A stretch of DNA of 64,000 bases from Xanthomonas campestris pv. phormiicola (GTDB lineage: Bacteria; Pseudomonadota; Gammaproteobacteria; Xanthomonadales; Xanthomonadaceae), in the NCBI GenBank assembly GCA_025666215.1, contig CP102593.1, forward strand, positions 4,539,001 through 4,603,000, given 5' to 3'. Shown one piece after another: positions 10,256 to 19,797 of the stretch. Both the position numbers and the translations under genes were made by a program. Positions within the stretch are counted from its first letter, which is position 1. Each line of letters opens with the position of its first letter. The notes beneath the pieces were generated by a model that was not told where the DNA came from, made no database searches, and saw only the letters and a list, made by a program, of their open reading frames with translations.

Positions 10256-11377
10256 ATGACCAGCCCCGCCCCCCCCTCCGCGCACCCCTTCGGCGATCCC
10301 GCCGCAATCCGCAGCGAGCGCGCGGCCTCGGAGCTGCGCGCCGGCCGCCCGGTGGTCATCGAGCACCATGGCCAGGCGCGCGCGGTGCTGGCGCTGGACA
10401 GCAGCACTGCGCAGTCCTACCTGAGCTTCGCCCAGGCGGCGGCGCAACGGCATTACCTGTTCCTGACCCCGACCCGCGCGCAGGTGCTGGGCCTGGCCGC
10501 GCCGCAGGGCGCGCGCATCGCCCTGGCCGGCCAGTCCTACGACACGCTGGCGGCGCTGGCCTACCTGCGCGACGGCGCGCTGCCGGCGCACTGGCTGCCG
10601 GGCGATGCGCTGGATGCCGGCGCGGTGGAGATCGCGCGCCTGGGCCTGCTGTTGCCGGCGATGATCGCGGTGGACCTGGGCGCGGACAGCAGCGCCTTCC
10701 AGGGTTGCCAGTCGCTGCAGCTGGACGACCTGGAACACGGCTGCGCGACCACCACCGCCGGCAGCTACGAACTGGTGACCCGCACCCAGGTGCCGCTGCG
10801 CGAGCTGGGCAGCAGCGAATTCGTGGTGTTCCGCGGCGGCGTGGCGCAGCGCGACCAGGTCGCGATCGTGATCGGCCAGCCCGACCTGTCCGTGCCGGTG
10901 CCGCTGCGGGTGCATTCCTCCTGCCTCACCGGCGACCTGTTCGGCTCGCTGAAGTGCGACTGCGGCGACCAGCTGCGGCATGGCCTGGCCAAGCTCAAGG
11001 ACCTCGGCGGCGGCGTGCTGCTGTACCTGGACCAGGAAGGCCGCGGCACCGGCATCGCCACCAAGATGCGCGCCTACGGTTATCAGCACGACGGGCTGGA
11101 CACCATCGACGCCGATGCGCAACTGGGCTTCGGCGCCGACGAGCGCCGCTACGGCAGCGCGGTGGCGATGCTGCGCGGGCTCGGCATCCAGCGCGTGCGC
11201 CTGCTGACCAACAATCCCTCCAAGGCCGAGCGCCTGCGCGCGGCCGGCATCGAGGTGGTCGAACGCATCCCGATCACCGGCGCGATCACCGCCGAGAACG
11301 AGGGCTATCTGCGCACCAAGGCCGCCCGTGCCGGCCATGCGCTGGACGTGGACGCACTGCTACACGCCGCGCGCTGA
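10256..11377 (+). CDS. ribA: GTP cyclohydrolase II (riboflavin biosynthesis)
   Basis: A 373-residue enzyme that converts GTP to 2,5-diamino-6-ribosylamino-pyrimidinone phosphate, the first step of riboflavin synthesis. The C-terminal half has the catalytic zinc site SSCLTGDLFGSLKCDCGDQL and the motifs DQEGRGTGIATK and LLTNNPSKAERL. The N-terminal ~170 residues form an extra domain resembling a degenerate RibB-like region seen in some proteobacterial homologues. The start ATG 10256 has a GGAG five to ten bases upstream, better than an in-frame ATG at 10244. The gene is monocistronic here. Confidence 0.93.
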   Translation: MTSPAPPSAHPFGDPAAIRSERAASELRAGRPVVIEHHGQARAVLALDSSTAQSYLSFAQAAAQRHYLFLTPTRAQVLGLAAPQGARIALAGQSYDTLAALAYLRDGALPAHWLPGDALDAGAVEIARLGLLLPAMIAVDLGADSSAFQGCQSLQLDDLEHGCATTTAGSYELVTRTQVPLRELGSSEFVVFRGGVAQRDQVAIVIGQPDLSVPVPLRVHSSCLTGDLFGSLKCDCGDQLRHGLAKLKDLGGGVLLYLDQEGRGTGIATKMRAYGYQHDGLDTIDADAQLGFGADERRYGSAVAMLRGLGIQRVRLLTNNPSKAERLRAAGIEVVERIPITGAITAENEGYLRTKAARAGHALDVDALLHAAR

Positions 11378-11561
11378 GCCGCGACGGCGTTAGCATCGGC
11401 GACGGCGACAGCGGCGCACGCCGAACGACCGGGCGTGCTGTGGATGGGGCCTCCAGAAGCCTCGCGCCCGCGCGCGAAGCACGCCGGGTGCCGCCCGCGT
11501 TACGATCGGGACCTACGCGGCGCGCGTGCGCAGTGCCCGCCCATCGCTTCGAGAGCCCACC

Positions 11562-12110
11562 GTGACCGCACCGCCGTCCCTGGACCCTTCCGCCGCCGCG
11601 CTTGGCGCCGCCCCCCAGGCCGCCAGCGCGTTCGCGCCTGCGGACGGCTGGCTGCCGCTGCCGCTGCGCGGCGCCTGGCTGGCCGCGCTCGGCGGCGGCT
11701 GCATCCTGGGCCTGTGCGTGCTGATCGGCGCGGCCATCTTCGGTTTCTCGTTGCACAGCCGCCAGGCCTTGCTCATCGGTGCCGGCGCCGCGGCGCTCGG
11801 CGCGCTGTTCGGTGCGTGCATCGGCTTCGTACGCCATCGCCGGATCCGCTGGCGGCTGAACGCGCAGGGCCTGGACCTGCGCCGCGGGCGGTTGTGGCAG
11901 AGCGAAGTGCATGTCCCGATCTCGCGCGTGCAGCACCTGGACCTGCGCCGCGGCCCGCTGGAACGCCTGGCGCGCCTGGCGACCCTGGTGGTGCATACCG
12001 CGGGCACCCGGCACACCGCGGTGGCCGTGCCCGGCCTGCACCAGGCCGACGCCGAGCGCCTGCGCGAACGCCTGGCGCACCAGCTCGACCACGACGACGA
12101 CGCACTGTGA
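11562..12110 (+). CDS. PH domain (DUF304, YdbS-like) membrane protein
   Basis: A 182-residue membrane protein of the bacterial PH-domain DUF304 group. Two adjacent hydrophobic helices (about residues 38-88) precede a small beta domain containing RLNAQGLDLRRGRLWQSEVHVPISRVQHLDLRRGPLERL-type residues near 107-140, the conserved core in which a junction arginine and RVQH are typical. The start GTG 11562 is chosen because GAGAG lies upstream. The stop overlaps the start of the larger DUF304 protein, the usual ydbS-ydbT pairing. The function is unknown; the family is membrane-associated. Confidence 0.85.
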   Translation: MTAPPSLDPSAAALGAAPQAASAFAPADGWLPLPLRGAWLAALGGGCILGLCVLIGAAIFGFSLHSRQALLIGAGAAALGALFGACIGFVRHRRIRWRLNAQGLDLRRGRLWQSEVHVPISRVQHLDLRRGPLERLARLATLVVHTAGTRHTAVAVPGLHQADAERLRERLAHQLDHDDDAL

Positions 12111-13621
12111 GCGCCGCCCTGGACGCCGAGGACACCGCGGTCCGGCGCCTGCATCCGTGGTCGTGGCTGTTCGTGCTGCTGCAGCACCTGCGGCATTTCC
12201 TGCTGCCGCTGCTGGCGCTGCTGGTGTTCGGCGGGCGCGACGGCCGCAACGACCATGTCGACCAGCTGCTGATGCTGCTGGTGGGCAGCGCGCTGATCGC
12301 GGTGTCGCTGCTGCGCTACCTCACCTACCAGTACCGGATCGGCCGCGACAGCCTGAGCATCCGCAGCGGCTGGCTGGAACGCAGCCTGCGCGAGATCCCG
12401 TTCGCGCGCATCCACAACGTGGTCGTGCACCAGTCGCTGCTGCATCGGCTGTTCGGCGTGGCCGAGGTGCGGCTGGAATCGGCCGGCGGGACCAAGCCGG
12501 AGGCGCAGATGCGGGTGCTGCGGCTGGACCAGGCGCTGGCGCTGGAGCGGCAGATCCGCCACCGCGCGCATGCCACCGGGACCGGGACCGCGGCGGTGGA
12601 CGCCGCGCCGGCCAGCGACGTGCTGCTGGCGCTGCCCACCGCCGAGGTGCTGCGCCAGGGACTGATCTCCAACCGCGGCATGGTGGTGGTGGTGACCGCG
12701 TTCGGCGCCACCTACCACCTGTTCCCCGAGCGCATGGTCTCCAATGCGATCGAGCATTACGGGCGGCAGTTGTTCGGCTACGCCAGCCACCTGCAACTGG
12801 GCTGGATGGCCGGCGCGGTCACCGTGACGCTGATGCTGGCCACGCTGCTGCTGATCATGCGCGTGCTGTCGATGGCGCTGGCGCTGCTGCAGTACCACGG
12901 CTTCCGGCTCAGCGAGAGCGAGCGCAGGCTGACCGTGGAGCGCGGCCTGCTGACGCGGCTGCGCAGCAGCGTGGCGCGGCGCCGGATCCAGGCCTGGACC
13001 CTGCACGAGGGCGTGCTGCAACGCCTGCTGCGGCGGCGCAGCCTGCATATCGACACCGCGGTGATGGATGGGCACGGCGAGCAGGGCCGTGCGCTGAAGG
13101 AATTGGCGCCGCTGGCGACCCCGGCCGCCTGCGATGCCCTGCTGCACCGGCTGCTGCCGCAGATCGCGTGGCCGCCGCCGCACTGGCAGGGGATCGCCAC
13201 GCGCTGCTGGTGGCGGTTGTGCCTGCCGGCGCTATGCCTGGTGCCGCTGCTGTGCGCCGGACTGTGGCAGGCCGTCGGCGCCTGGGCCGCACTGTCGCTG
13301 CTGTGGCTGCCATGGTCGGCGTTCAAGGCCTGGCGCCACACGCAGCGCATGGGCTATGCGCTGGACGCGCGCTACGTGGCGGTGCGCGGCGGCTGGTGGA
13401 CGCGCTGGTGGCGGCTGGCCGAGATCGACAAGCTGCAGGCGCTGCAGCTGACCCGTTCGCCGCTGGACCGCTACTGCGGCACCGCCACGCTGTGGCTGGA
13501 TACGGCCGGCGCCCGCCATGGCGAGCCGCCGTTGCGAGTGCGCCTGGTGCCCGCGGCCGACGCGCAGGCGCTGTATCTGCAACTGAGTCACGCGCTGGCG
13601 CGGCGCCGGCTGCGCTGGTAG
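12107..13621 (+). CDS. Multi-PH-domain (DUF304, YdbT-like) membrane protein
   Basis: A 504-residue inner-membrane protein with three DUF304 PH-like repeats separated by pairs of transmembrane helices (about residues 18-68, 175-250 and 365-405). Each repeat has the pattern of a glycine-tryptophan or glycine-leucine strand followed by arginine-rich segments: IRSGWLERSLREIPFARIHN, VERGLLTRLRSSVARRRIQA and VRGGWWTRWWRLAEIDKLQA. It starts at GTG 12107, overlapping the preceding gene's stop (GTGA). The two probably form one membrane complex. No enzymatic residues are recognised. Confidence 0.85.
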   Translation: MSAALDAEDTAVRRLHPWSWLFVLLQHLRHFLLPLLALLVFGGRDGRNDHVDQLLMLLVGSALIAVSLLRYLTYQYRIGRDSLSIRSGWLERSLREIPFARIHNVVVHQSLLHRLFGVAEVRLESAGGTKPEAQMRVLRLDQALALERQIRHRAHATGTGTAAVDAAPASDVLLALPTAEVLRQGLISNRGMVVVVTAFGATYHLFPERMVSNAIEHYGRQLFGYASHLQLGWMAGAVTVTLMLATLLLIMRVLSMALALLQYHGFRLSESERRLTVERGLLTRLRSSVARRRIQAWTLHEGVLQRLLRRRSLHIDTAVMDGHGEQGRALKELAPLATPAACDALLHRLLPQIAWPPPHWQGIATRCWWRLCLPALCLVPLLCAGLWQAVGAWAALSLLWLPWSAFKAWRHTQRMGYALDARYVAVRGGWWTRWWRLAEIDKLQALQLTRSPLDRYCGTATLWLDTAGARHGEPPLRVRLVPAADAQALYLQLSHALARRRLRW

Positions 13622-13652
13622 CGGCAAGCGCCGCGCGCGGCCACGCGATGGC

Positions 13653-14687
13653 TCAACGCGCGCCGCGGCCCCAGTAGCCGATGCGCCGGCGGATCTTCAG
13701 CTTGCGCCAGAAATTCCAGGGCTTGCGCCTGGGATTGCGCGCACCCTCGGCGACGAAGGCGTCGATCGCGCGCAGCACGCGCTCGCTGGACTGGCCGTCG
13801 CGGTAGGGATGCAGGCCGTCGGCGAAGTCGCGGATCGCCGCCATCAGTTGCGGCGGCCGCGCCAGCGCGCGGCGGATCGCCGGCTCGAACTGCGCGGGGT
13901 CGTCGATGTCGATCAGCTGCGGGCCCGGGCGCCGGTTCTTGAACGTCACCACCGGCTTGTAGGTGAGCAGGAACTCGTTGAGCGCCGAGGAGGTGTCCGA
14001 GCACATCAGGTCCACCTGCGGGAACAGCTCCAGGATGTTGTCGTTGTCGGCGAAGCGCAGATAGTCGTTCTCCAGCGCGCGATAGCGCGCCACCACCTCC
14101 GGATCCATCTTCGGATGGAAGGTCACGATCCAGCGCCACTCGCCGCTGCGCGACAGCCGCTTGACCTCGTCGTGGAGGATGCCGGCCGCGCTCCACGACG
14201 GCGAGAACGTAGAGTGGTACAGGATCACCGGCGGTTGCCGCACAGGCGCGAGTTCGGCGCCGATCTCGCGCATGAACGGGTCGATCTTGGGGAAGCCGGT
14301 TTCCTTCACCGCGAAGTGGCCGAGCTTGCGCGCCAGCGCGCCGAACGCGGCGGTGTCGCGCGGGCCGGTGGTGCAGTACAGGTCGAAGAAACCGCGCACG
14401 TAGATGTGCCGCGGCTTGCCGGCGTCGAAACCGTGGAAGGTCTCGACCTTCACCCCGGGGAAGAAGTGCGGCACCGCGTTGCTGGAGGTGATCACCGCGT
14501 ACGGATTCCACGCCAGCACGTCCTCCACGGTCGCCAGGTGGCGCTCGTCGGCGCTCAGATCGGCGGCGCCGGGACCGTCGAAGAACCACGCCGCCTGGTC
14601 GCCGCGCGCGCGGATCGCGGCCTGCAGCGGACGCAGGATCGCCAGCGCATAGCGTTCGGATCCGTACAGCAGGTAATGCTTGCTCAT
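13653..14687 (-). CDS. CDP-glycerol glycerophosphotransferase family protein
   Basis: A 344-residue protein of the CDP-glycerol:glycerophosphotransferase (PF04464) family, which transfers glycerol-phosphate-like groups in cell-surface polymers and has a GT-B fold. Motifs are VETFHGFDAGKPRHIYVRG, GFPKIDPF, ILYHSTFSPSWS, TFHPKMDP and DLMCSDTSSALNEFLLTYKP, the last being the nucleotide-binding signature. The ATG overlaps the stop of the upstream GT2 gene by one base (TGATG). As the last gene of the lipopolysaccharide cluster it may add a phosphorylated substituent to the core or O-chain; the substrate is not determined. Confidence 0.85.
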   Translation of the reverse strand: MSKHYLLYGSERYALAILRPLQAAIRARGDQAAWFFDGPGAADLSADERHLATVEDVLAWNPYAVITSSNAVPHFFPGVKVETFHGFDAGKPRHIYVRGFFDLYCTTGPRDTAAFGALARKLGHFAVKETGFPKIDPFMREIGAELAPVRQPPVILYHSTFSPSWSAAGILHDEVKRLSRSGEWRWIVTFHPKMDPEVVARYRALENDYLRFADNDNILELFPQVDLMCSDTSSALNEFLLTYKPVVTFKNRRPGPQLIDIDDPAQFEPAIRRALARPPQLMAAIRDFADGLHPYRDGQSSERVLRAIDAFVAEGARNPRRKPWNFWRKLKIRRRIGYWGRGAR

Positions 14688-15520
14688 CAGTGCTCCAGAT
14701 CGTGCCGTTGCAGCTGCGCCCGCGCCTGCTCCACCGAGGCCGGGTTGACCTGCATCTCGTAGTAGCGCATGCGCTTGTACAGCGCGTAGCTGGCCGCGGT
14801 CTGCGCCACCACGAAGCCGCGCCAGCCATCGAGCACCGCCAGGCGCAGCAGGTAATCCTTGAGGAAGGCGCCGGCGAACACGAACGGGCTCTGCCACATT
14901 CTCACCGGCTTGCGCTTGTCGCGCCAGCCGAGCGCCTTCAGTTCGGCGTAGCGCAGCACCTTCAGCTGTTTGTGCACCAGGGTCGGGTTGTGCAGGTGGT
15001 TGAACGGCGGCGCGAACTCGGCGCTGGCGCCGTCGAAGCGCAGCGATTCGTGCACCCGCGCATCGCTCCAGCGCGCGCGCCCGCGGTGGTACAGCCGCGC
15101 CAGGCGTTCGCCGACCATCGGCCGGTACCAGCGCATCGGCGCGCCCATGTACCAGGTGCTGCGGCGCAGCCACACCGCGTCCAGCCGATCCTCGGCCAGG
15201 AGTTGCGGCAGCCGCGCCAGGCATTGCGCGCGCAGCGCGTCGGACAGGAATTCGTCCGCGTCCAGCACCAGGATCCAGTCGTGCGCGGCCTGGGTGGAGG
15301 CGAAATTGCGCTGCGCGCCGAAGCCCAGCCAGGCCTGCTCGACCACGCGCGCGCCGTGCGCGCGGGCGATCGCCACGGTGGCGTCGGTGCTGCCGCAGTC
15401 CACCACCAGCTTGTCGGCGGCGAACGGCACGCTGTCCAGACAGCGCGCGATGTTGGCGGCTTCGTTGTAGGTCATCACCACCAGGCTGAGCGGCAGGGTG
15501 GTCGCGGCGGCGTCGGCCAT
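14687..15520 (-). CDS. Glycosyltransferase family 2, WaaE/KdtX-like (LPS core)
   Basis: A 277-residue GT-A enzyme. It has the GT2 N-terminus LSLVVMTYNEAANIARCLDS, the nucleotide-sugar signature VDCGSTDAT, the DxD motif VLDADEFLSD and a C-terminal amphipathic stretch KDYLLRLAVLDGWRGFVVA. This architecture matches WaaE/KdtX beta-1,4-glucosyltransferases of lipopolysaccharide inner core. MADAAATT at 15520 is preferred because the upstream extension is arginine/proline-rich and without domain. It is co-transcribed with the O-antigen ligase gene (85-base gap) and overlaps the phosphotransferase gene. Confidence 0.88.
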   Translation of the reverse strand: MADAAATTLPLSLVVMTYNEAANIARCLDSVPFAADKLVVDCGSTDATVAIARAHGARVVEQAWLGFGAQRNFASTQAAHDWILVLDADEFLSDALRAQCLARLPQLLAEDRLDAVWLRRSTWYMGAPMRWYRPMVGERLARLYHRGRARWSDARVHESLRFDGASAEFAPPFNHLHNPTLVHKQLKVLRYAELKALGWRDKRKPVRMWQSPFVFAGAFLKDYLLRLAVLDGWRGFVVAQTAASYALYKRMRYYEMQVNPASVEQARAQLQRHDLEH

Positions 15521-15605
15521 GGCGCTCGGTATCCGGGGCAGCGGGGCACCTCGTGGGGCGCGGCGCGGACGGCGCCGTGCCGGTCGGCGGTGCGGGATCG
15601 GCAGT

Positions 15606-16910
15606 CTACCGGCTTCCGGCAGCGCCTTCAGCGGCATCGGCGCGCGCCCGCGGCGCCTGCGCATCGCAGGCCGCCAGCCCGATCAGCACGCCGACCAGCG
15701 CCACGTAGAAGCCGGTGGTGACCTGATGCGCGAACATCGACTGGGTCATGCCGCACAGGATGTAGCCGGCCACCACCATGATCCCGGCCGCGGCCGGGCC
15801 ATGGAACTCGCGCTGCGGCCGCCGCCGGTACAGGCGCAGCAGCAGCCACAGCGGCACACCGTAGACCAGCAGGATCAGCACGGTGCCGGGCAGGCCCTGG
15901 GTCGCGCTCCACTCGGCCAGGTCGTTGTGCGCATGGCCCAGGTGGCAGCGCTCCACCCAGGTCTTGCTGCGGCAATCGGGCAGGCGCAGCATCGCGTTGT
16001 CGAAGCGGCCCACGCCGACCCCGACCAGCGGATGCTCGACGAAGGTCGCGGCCGCCACCTGCAGCCGTTCGATGCGCGCCCCGGCCGAGGAATCGCTGTC
16101 GCCGCGCTCGTAGCGCTGCACGTCGTGATGCAGTTCGGCCAGGCGGGTCTGCCGGGTCAGCGCCGGCACGCTCAGAACCAGGGTCGCCGCCAGCACGGTG
16201 AGCACGCCCAGGATCACCAGCCGCGCGCGGCCGCTGCGCCAGCGCACGCACAAGGCGATGGCCACCAGCAGCAACAGCACGCCCAGCCACACGCCGCGAC
16301 TGCCGCTGAGCAGGATGGTCGCGCAGCCGGCGACGGTCGCGACGATGGTCCATGGCCAGCGCCCATGCGGCCGGCAGAACACCGCCACCATCATCAGCAC
16401 CAGCACCACGTCGGCGAGCACGATCGCATTGGTCCAGCCCTCGGCACGCGGCTGGCCCTGCAGCACCTGCACGAGCGCCAGCACCAGGGTGGCGAAGATG
16501 CCAAGCAGCGCGCCCCACCACAGCAACTGCCGCGGCGGACGCAGCGCGTAGACCCACAACGCGGTCCAGGGCAGCACCAGGAAGCGGGTGCGGTTGTCGA
16601 TGTCCTTCAGCGCCTGGCCGAAGTACAGCAATGAGAACACCGACAGCACGATCACCAACACCGCCAGCACCGTCAGCCAGCGCAGCGAGGGCTGCAGCCC
16701 GGCCGCCGCGCGGCGCATGCGCTCCAGCGCCAGCAGGCTGCTCGCCAACAGCAGCAGGCCGAACGGCAGCAGCCCGCCCGGCATGCTGACCACCAGCGCC
16801 GGCAGGCACAGCAGGCCCAGCGCGGCGCCCCAATCGGCCAGCGTGTGGCGATGGGACGGGAACGCGGCCAGCGGCGGTGCGGCGCGGGGCGGTGTGGCTT
16901 CTTCGGTCAT
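15606..16910 (-). CDS. O-antigen ligase / polymerase family membrane protein
   Basis: A 434-residue polytopic membrane protein with 10-12 hydrophobic segments and a large periplasmic loop (about residues 225-335). It carries the Wzy_C/WaaL region LLSGSRGVWLG, ERLQVAAATFVEHPLVGVGVGRFD and HLGHAHNDLAEWSATQGLPG, in which the H and HND residues are typical of O-antigen ligases. It probably joins O-polysaccharide to lipid A-core in the periplasm; a role as Wzy polymerase is possible because the families are hard to separate. It lies among LPS glycosyltransferase genes on the same strand. Confidence 0.88.
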   Translation of the reverse strand: MTEEATPPRAAPPLAAFPSHRHTLADWGAALGLLCLPALVVSMPGGLLPFGLLLLASSLLALERMRRAAAGLQPSLRWLTVLAVLVIVLSVFSLLYFGQALKDIDNRTRFLVLPWTALWVYALRPPRQLLWWGALLGIFATLVLALVQVLQGQPRAEGWTNAIVLADVVLVLMMVAVFCRPHGRWPWTIVATVAGCATILLSGSRGVWLGVLLLLVAIALCVRWRSGRARLVILGVLTVLAATLVLSVPALTRQTRLAELHHDVQRYERGDSDSSAGARIERLQVAAATFVEHPLVGVGVGRFDNAMLRLPDCRSKTWVERCHLGHAHNDLAEWSATQGLPGTVLILLVYGVPLWLLLRLYRRRPQREFHGPAAAGIMVVAGYILCGMTQSMFAHQVTTGFYVALVGVLIGLAACDAQAPRARADAAEGAAGSR

Positions 16911-16963
16911 CTAGGAGAGAACGGACGGAAAGACGATGGGGGGCGATGATCCAAGTGCGACCC

Positions 16964-17995
16964 CTAACCCGACCTGACCTGCACGCGGCCGGTCTCGGCC
17001 GGCGCCGACGTGGGCGCCGGCGGCACATCGCCGAGCAGATCGGCGACCGCCGACCGCAGGCGCTCGCCGAACTCGTGCTGGCGCGACTCGAAGAACGCTC
17101 GCGCCGCGGTGCCCAGCGCATCGCATTGCATCGGCGCCAGGGCCAGCGCCTGCGCCATCGCCCGTTCGATGCCGGCCGCGTCGATCCGGTAGCGCACGCC
17201 GAAGTTGTCCTCGCGCTCGTCACCAGGCTCGATCAGCACGCCGCGCTCGGCGGTCACCAGTTCGTTCATCGGCGCGCCATCGGTGGTGATCACCACCGCG
17301 CCGACGCTCAGCGCTTCCATGATGTAGTGGCCGAAGCCCTCGACCTCGGACGGGCACAGGTGGAAGCGATGCGCGTTCTGCAACCGGCGCAACTCGCGCT
17401 GGTCCAGATAGCCGGTGAGGTAATCGATGTTCTCGGCCTCGATCGGGCGCGACTTCTTCGCGCTCTGCACCACCGTCAGCCGCGGCCATTCCGGGTGCCG
17501 CGCCCAGGTCTGCAGCAGCACCGCGGTGCCCTTGGCCGAGCTGCGCCCGGCCACGTGCAGGCAGGCGCGCTCGCGCGGCACCTCCGGGCGGTAGCAGTCG
17601 TCGCTGCAGAACCCGATGAACGCGGTCGCCGGACCCAACGCGGCAAAGCGCTGCTCGGCCTGCCGGGTCTTGCACAGCACCCGCTCGAAACGCGGCAGCC
17701 AGCGCAGCCACTTGCGGCGGAACCACTCCGGATTGGGCACCAGGGCGTTGCGCCTGCCGGCGCCCAGGCAGCGCGGATAGACCCGCTCCAGGAAGATCTG
17801 CAGGTCGGCGCGGCCGCGCAACAGGCTGCGCAGGACCAGGCGCAGTTCGCGCAGATGGTTGGCGAAGCGCACGGTGCCGAAACCAAGCACCTCCACCCGG
17901 TAGCGGCCGCTGCTGCGCAGGACCTCGGCGACCACCTGCAGGTCGCGGCTCAGGCCGCCGCCGTTGTCGCGGCTGATGACCCGGATCAGGCGCAT
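16964..17995 (-). CDS. Glycosyltransferase family 1 (GT-B) of surface glycan cluster
   Basis: A 343-residue GT-B glycosyltransferase. The N-terminus has RVISRDNGGGLSRDLQVVAE, the middle AGRSSAKGTAVLLQTWARHPEWP, and the C-terminal half the glycosyltransferase-1 signature HLCPSEVEGFGHYIMEALSVGAVVITT with the conserved EGFG..E pattern, followed by APMNELV. Donor and acceptor sugars are unknown; the position between GT39 and O-antigen ligase genes suggests a step in lipopolysaccharide core assembly. The start at 17995 is chosen because upstream frame content is low-complexity arginine-rich. A cytoplasmic, membrane-associated location is likely. Confidence 0.86.
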   Translation of the reverse strand: MRLIRVISRDNGGGLSRDLQVVAEVLRSSGRYRVEVLGFGTVRFANHLRELRLVLRSLLRGRADLQIFLERVYPRCLGAGRRNALVPNPEWFRRKWLRWLPRFERVLCKTRQAEQRFAALGPATAFIGFCSDDCYRPEVPRERACLHVAGRSSAKGTAVLLQTWARHPEWPRLTVVQSAKKSRPIEAENIDYLTGYLDQRELRRLQNAHRFHLCPSEVEGFGHYIMEALSVGAVVITTDGAPMNELVTAERGVLIEPGDEREDNFGVRYRIDAAGIERAMAQALALAPMQCDALGTAARAFFESRQHEFGERLRSAVADLLGDVPPAPTSAPAETGRVQVRSG

Positions 17996-18056
17996 CGGCA
18001 CGGCACACCTCCCACCAGCAGGGCGCCGAGGTCGAGACCGGAGGCGCGGCCGCGGC

Positions 18057-19772
18057 TCACTCGAAGCGGTCCTTGTCCTGCTCGCGCAGGCGGTCGCGGT
18101 CGCCGCTGGTGACCGTGCATTGCCCGTGCACGGCAGCGGCCGGCACCAGCCACCAGTTGCGGCGATTGGATACGCCGGCCAGGGTGCTGGCGCGGCGATC
18201 GACGCAGCCCAGCATCGCCGCCTCCTGCACCAGCAGCCAGCGCCGCTGCGGCGCCTGCGCCTGCCAGGCCACACCGCGGCGCAACTGCTCGTCCCACGGC
18301 ACCACGAACCCGAAGGTGGTCGCGGCGCGATCGGCCATCAACAGGTTCTGTTCCTTCCATGCCACCAGGCCCAGTTCCGCGTCCGGACCGATGCGGCGGC
18401 CGGCCGCCTCCATCACCCCGCGTGCGGAACTGGAGAGATTGATCAGCGGATACACCATCAGCCCGATCAGCACCCACAGCACGCTCAGCGTGGACACCAT
18501 CGCCAGCTCCGGACGCCGCCGCGCGAACACCGCCAGGCTGGCCACGCCCCACAGGCCGATCGCCAGCAGGATCCAGGCCAGCGCCTGCACGGTCGGCAGA
18601 TCGACGCCGCGCTGCTCCATCATCTGCGCGCGGAAGCCGTGTCCGGCCAGGATCGCCGCGCCGACGCCGCCCAGCGCCACGGTCAGCACCACGGTGAACG
18701 CCAGCAGCAGCCGCCTGACCCCGGTCTTGCGCAGCAGCCCCGGGACCAGCGGCGCCATCGCCAGGCACAGCATCGGCAACGCCGGCAGGATGTAGACGTC
18801 GCGCTTGCCGGTGGGGATCGAGAAGAACAGCAGGATCAGCGCCCACCAGGCCAGCGGCAGCAGGTAGCGCGGATCGCGCCGGCGCAGGCGCCGCGCCCAG
18901 GCCGGGATCGCCCACGGCAAGGCCAGCAGCAGCGGCAGCCACATGCTCGGCATCACCCCGAAGAAATACAGCGGCCCGTGCGGGTGATCCCAGGACCTGG
19001 TGTAACGCCCGGCGGTCTGCCGGAACAGGATGTCGTCGAGGTAGGCGCGGTATTCGGGTTCGTGCGCCGACAGCGCCGTGGTCACCATCGGCAGCAGCCA
19101 GATCGACACCGCCGCCAGGAACGCCAGCGGCCCCAGCCAGAAGCGCGGATTGCGCGCGCCGATCCTGACCCCGCGCCACTGCGCCAGCGATGCCGCCGCG
19201 GCCGGCAGCAGGATCAGCAGCGCCAGCGCGCCCACGCCCTTGGTGATCGTGCCCAGGCCGGCGGCGAACCAGCCCAGCGCCCACATCCGCCAGTCGGGCC
19301 CGCGCAGCACGTGGCGCAACAGGCCGTAGTTGGCCAGGGTGATGTAGAACACCACCAGCGGATCGATCTGCGCCTTCTTCGCCTGGTAGGTGAAGTGGAA
19401 CGCGAACAGCAGCGCATACGCCGCATACATGCCGACCCGGCGCGTCCACAGGCGCCGGCCCAGATCGTAGACGCAGGCCAGCGTGCCCAGCGCGGCCAGC
19501 AGCGACGGCAGCAGGAACGCCACCCGCCAGTTGCCGAACAGCTCGTAGAACGACGCCTGCAGCCACATCAGCATCGGCGGCTTGTCCGAGTACAGCTCGG
19601 TGCCGCGGTGCGGGAACAGCCAGTTGCCGCTGTCCACCATCTGCTTGGCGACCAGCGCGAAGCGCGGCTCGTCGGCCGGGTGCGGATCGCGCAGGCCGAG
19701 GCCGGCGCCGAGCACCAACAGCGCAAGCAGGGCCAGCAACCAGAATTCTCGGGACGCGCGGGTCTTCAGCAT
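18057..19772 (-). CDS. Glycosyltransferase family 39 (ArnT/PMT-like) integral membrane protein
   Basis: A 571-residue polytopic protein. TM1 (about 10-28) is followed by the family signature RDPHPADEPRFALVAKQM, with the acidic pair that binds polyprenyl-phosphate sugar donors, then GTELYSDKPPMLMWLQA. About ten further hydrophobic segments extend to residue 450, followed by a soluble C-terminal domain of about 110 residues. Relatives use undecaprenyl-phosphate sugars to modify lipid A, core or proteins in the periplasm. It starts 25 bases after the rsmB stop, so it may be read from the def-fmt-rsmB transcript. Confidence 0.88.
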   Translation of the reverse strand: MLKTRASREFWLLALLALLVLGAGLGLRDPHPADEPRFALVAKQMVDSGNWLFPHRGTELYSDKPPMLMWLQASFYELFGNWRVAFLLPSLLAALGTLACVYDLGRRLWTRRVGMYAAYALLFAFHFTYQAKKAQIDPLVVFYITLANYGLLRHVLRGPDWRMWALGWFAAGLGTITKGVGALALLILLPAAAASLAQWRGVRIGARNPRFWLGPLAFLAAVSIWLLPMVTTALSAHEPEYRAYLDDILFRQTAGRYTRSWDHPHGPLYFFGVMPSMWLPLLLALPWAIPAWARRLRRRDPRYLLPLAWWALILLFFSIPTGKRDVYILPALPMLCLAMAPLVPGLLRKTGVRRLLLAFTVVLTVALGGVGAAILAGHGFRAQMMEQRGVDLPTVQALAWILLAIGLWGVASLAVFARRRPELAMVSTLSVLWVLIGLMVYPLINLSSSARGVMEAAGRRIGPDAELGLVAWKEQNLLMADRAATTFGFVVPWDEQLRRGVAWQAQAPQRRWLLVQEAAMLGCVDRRASTLAGVSNRRNWWLVPAAAVHGQCTVTSGDRDRLREQDKDRFE

Positions 19773-19797
19773 GGGACGGGATGATACCGGGGCCGCT

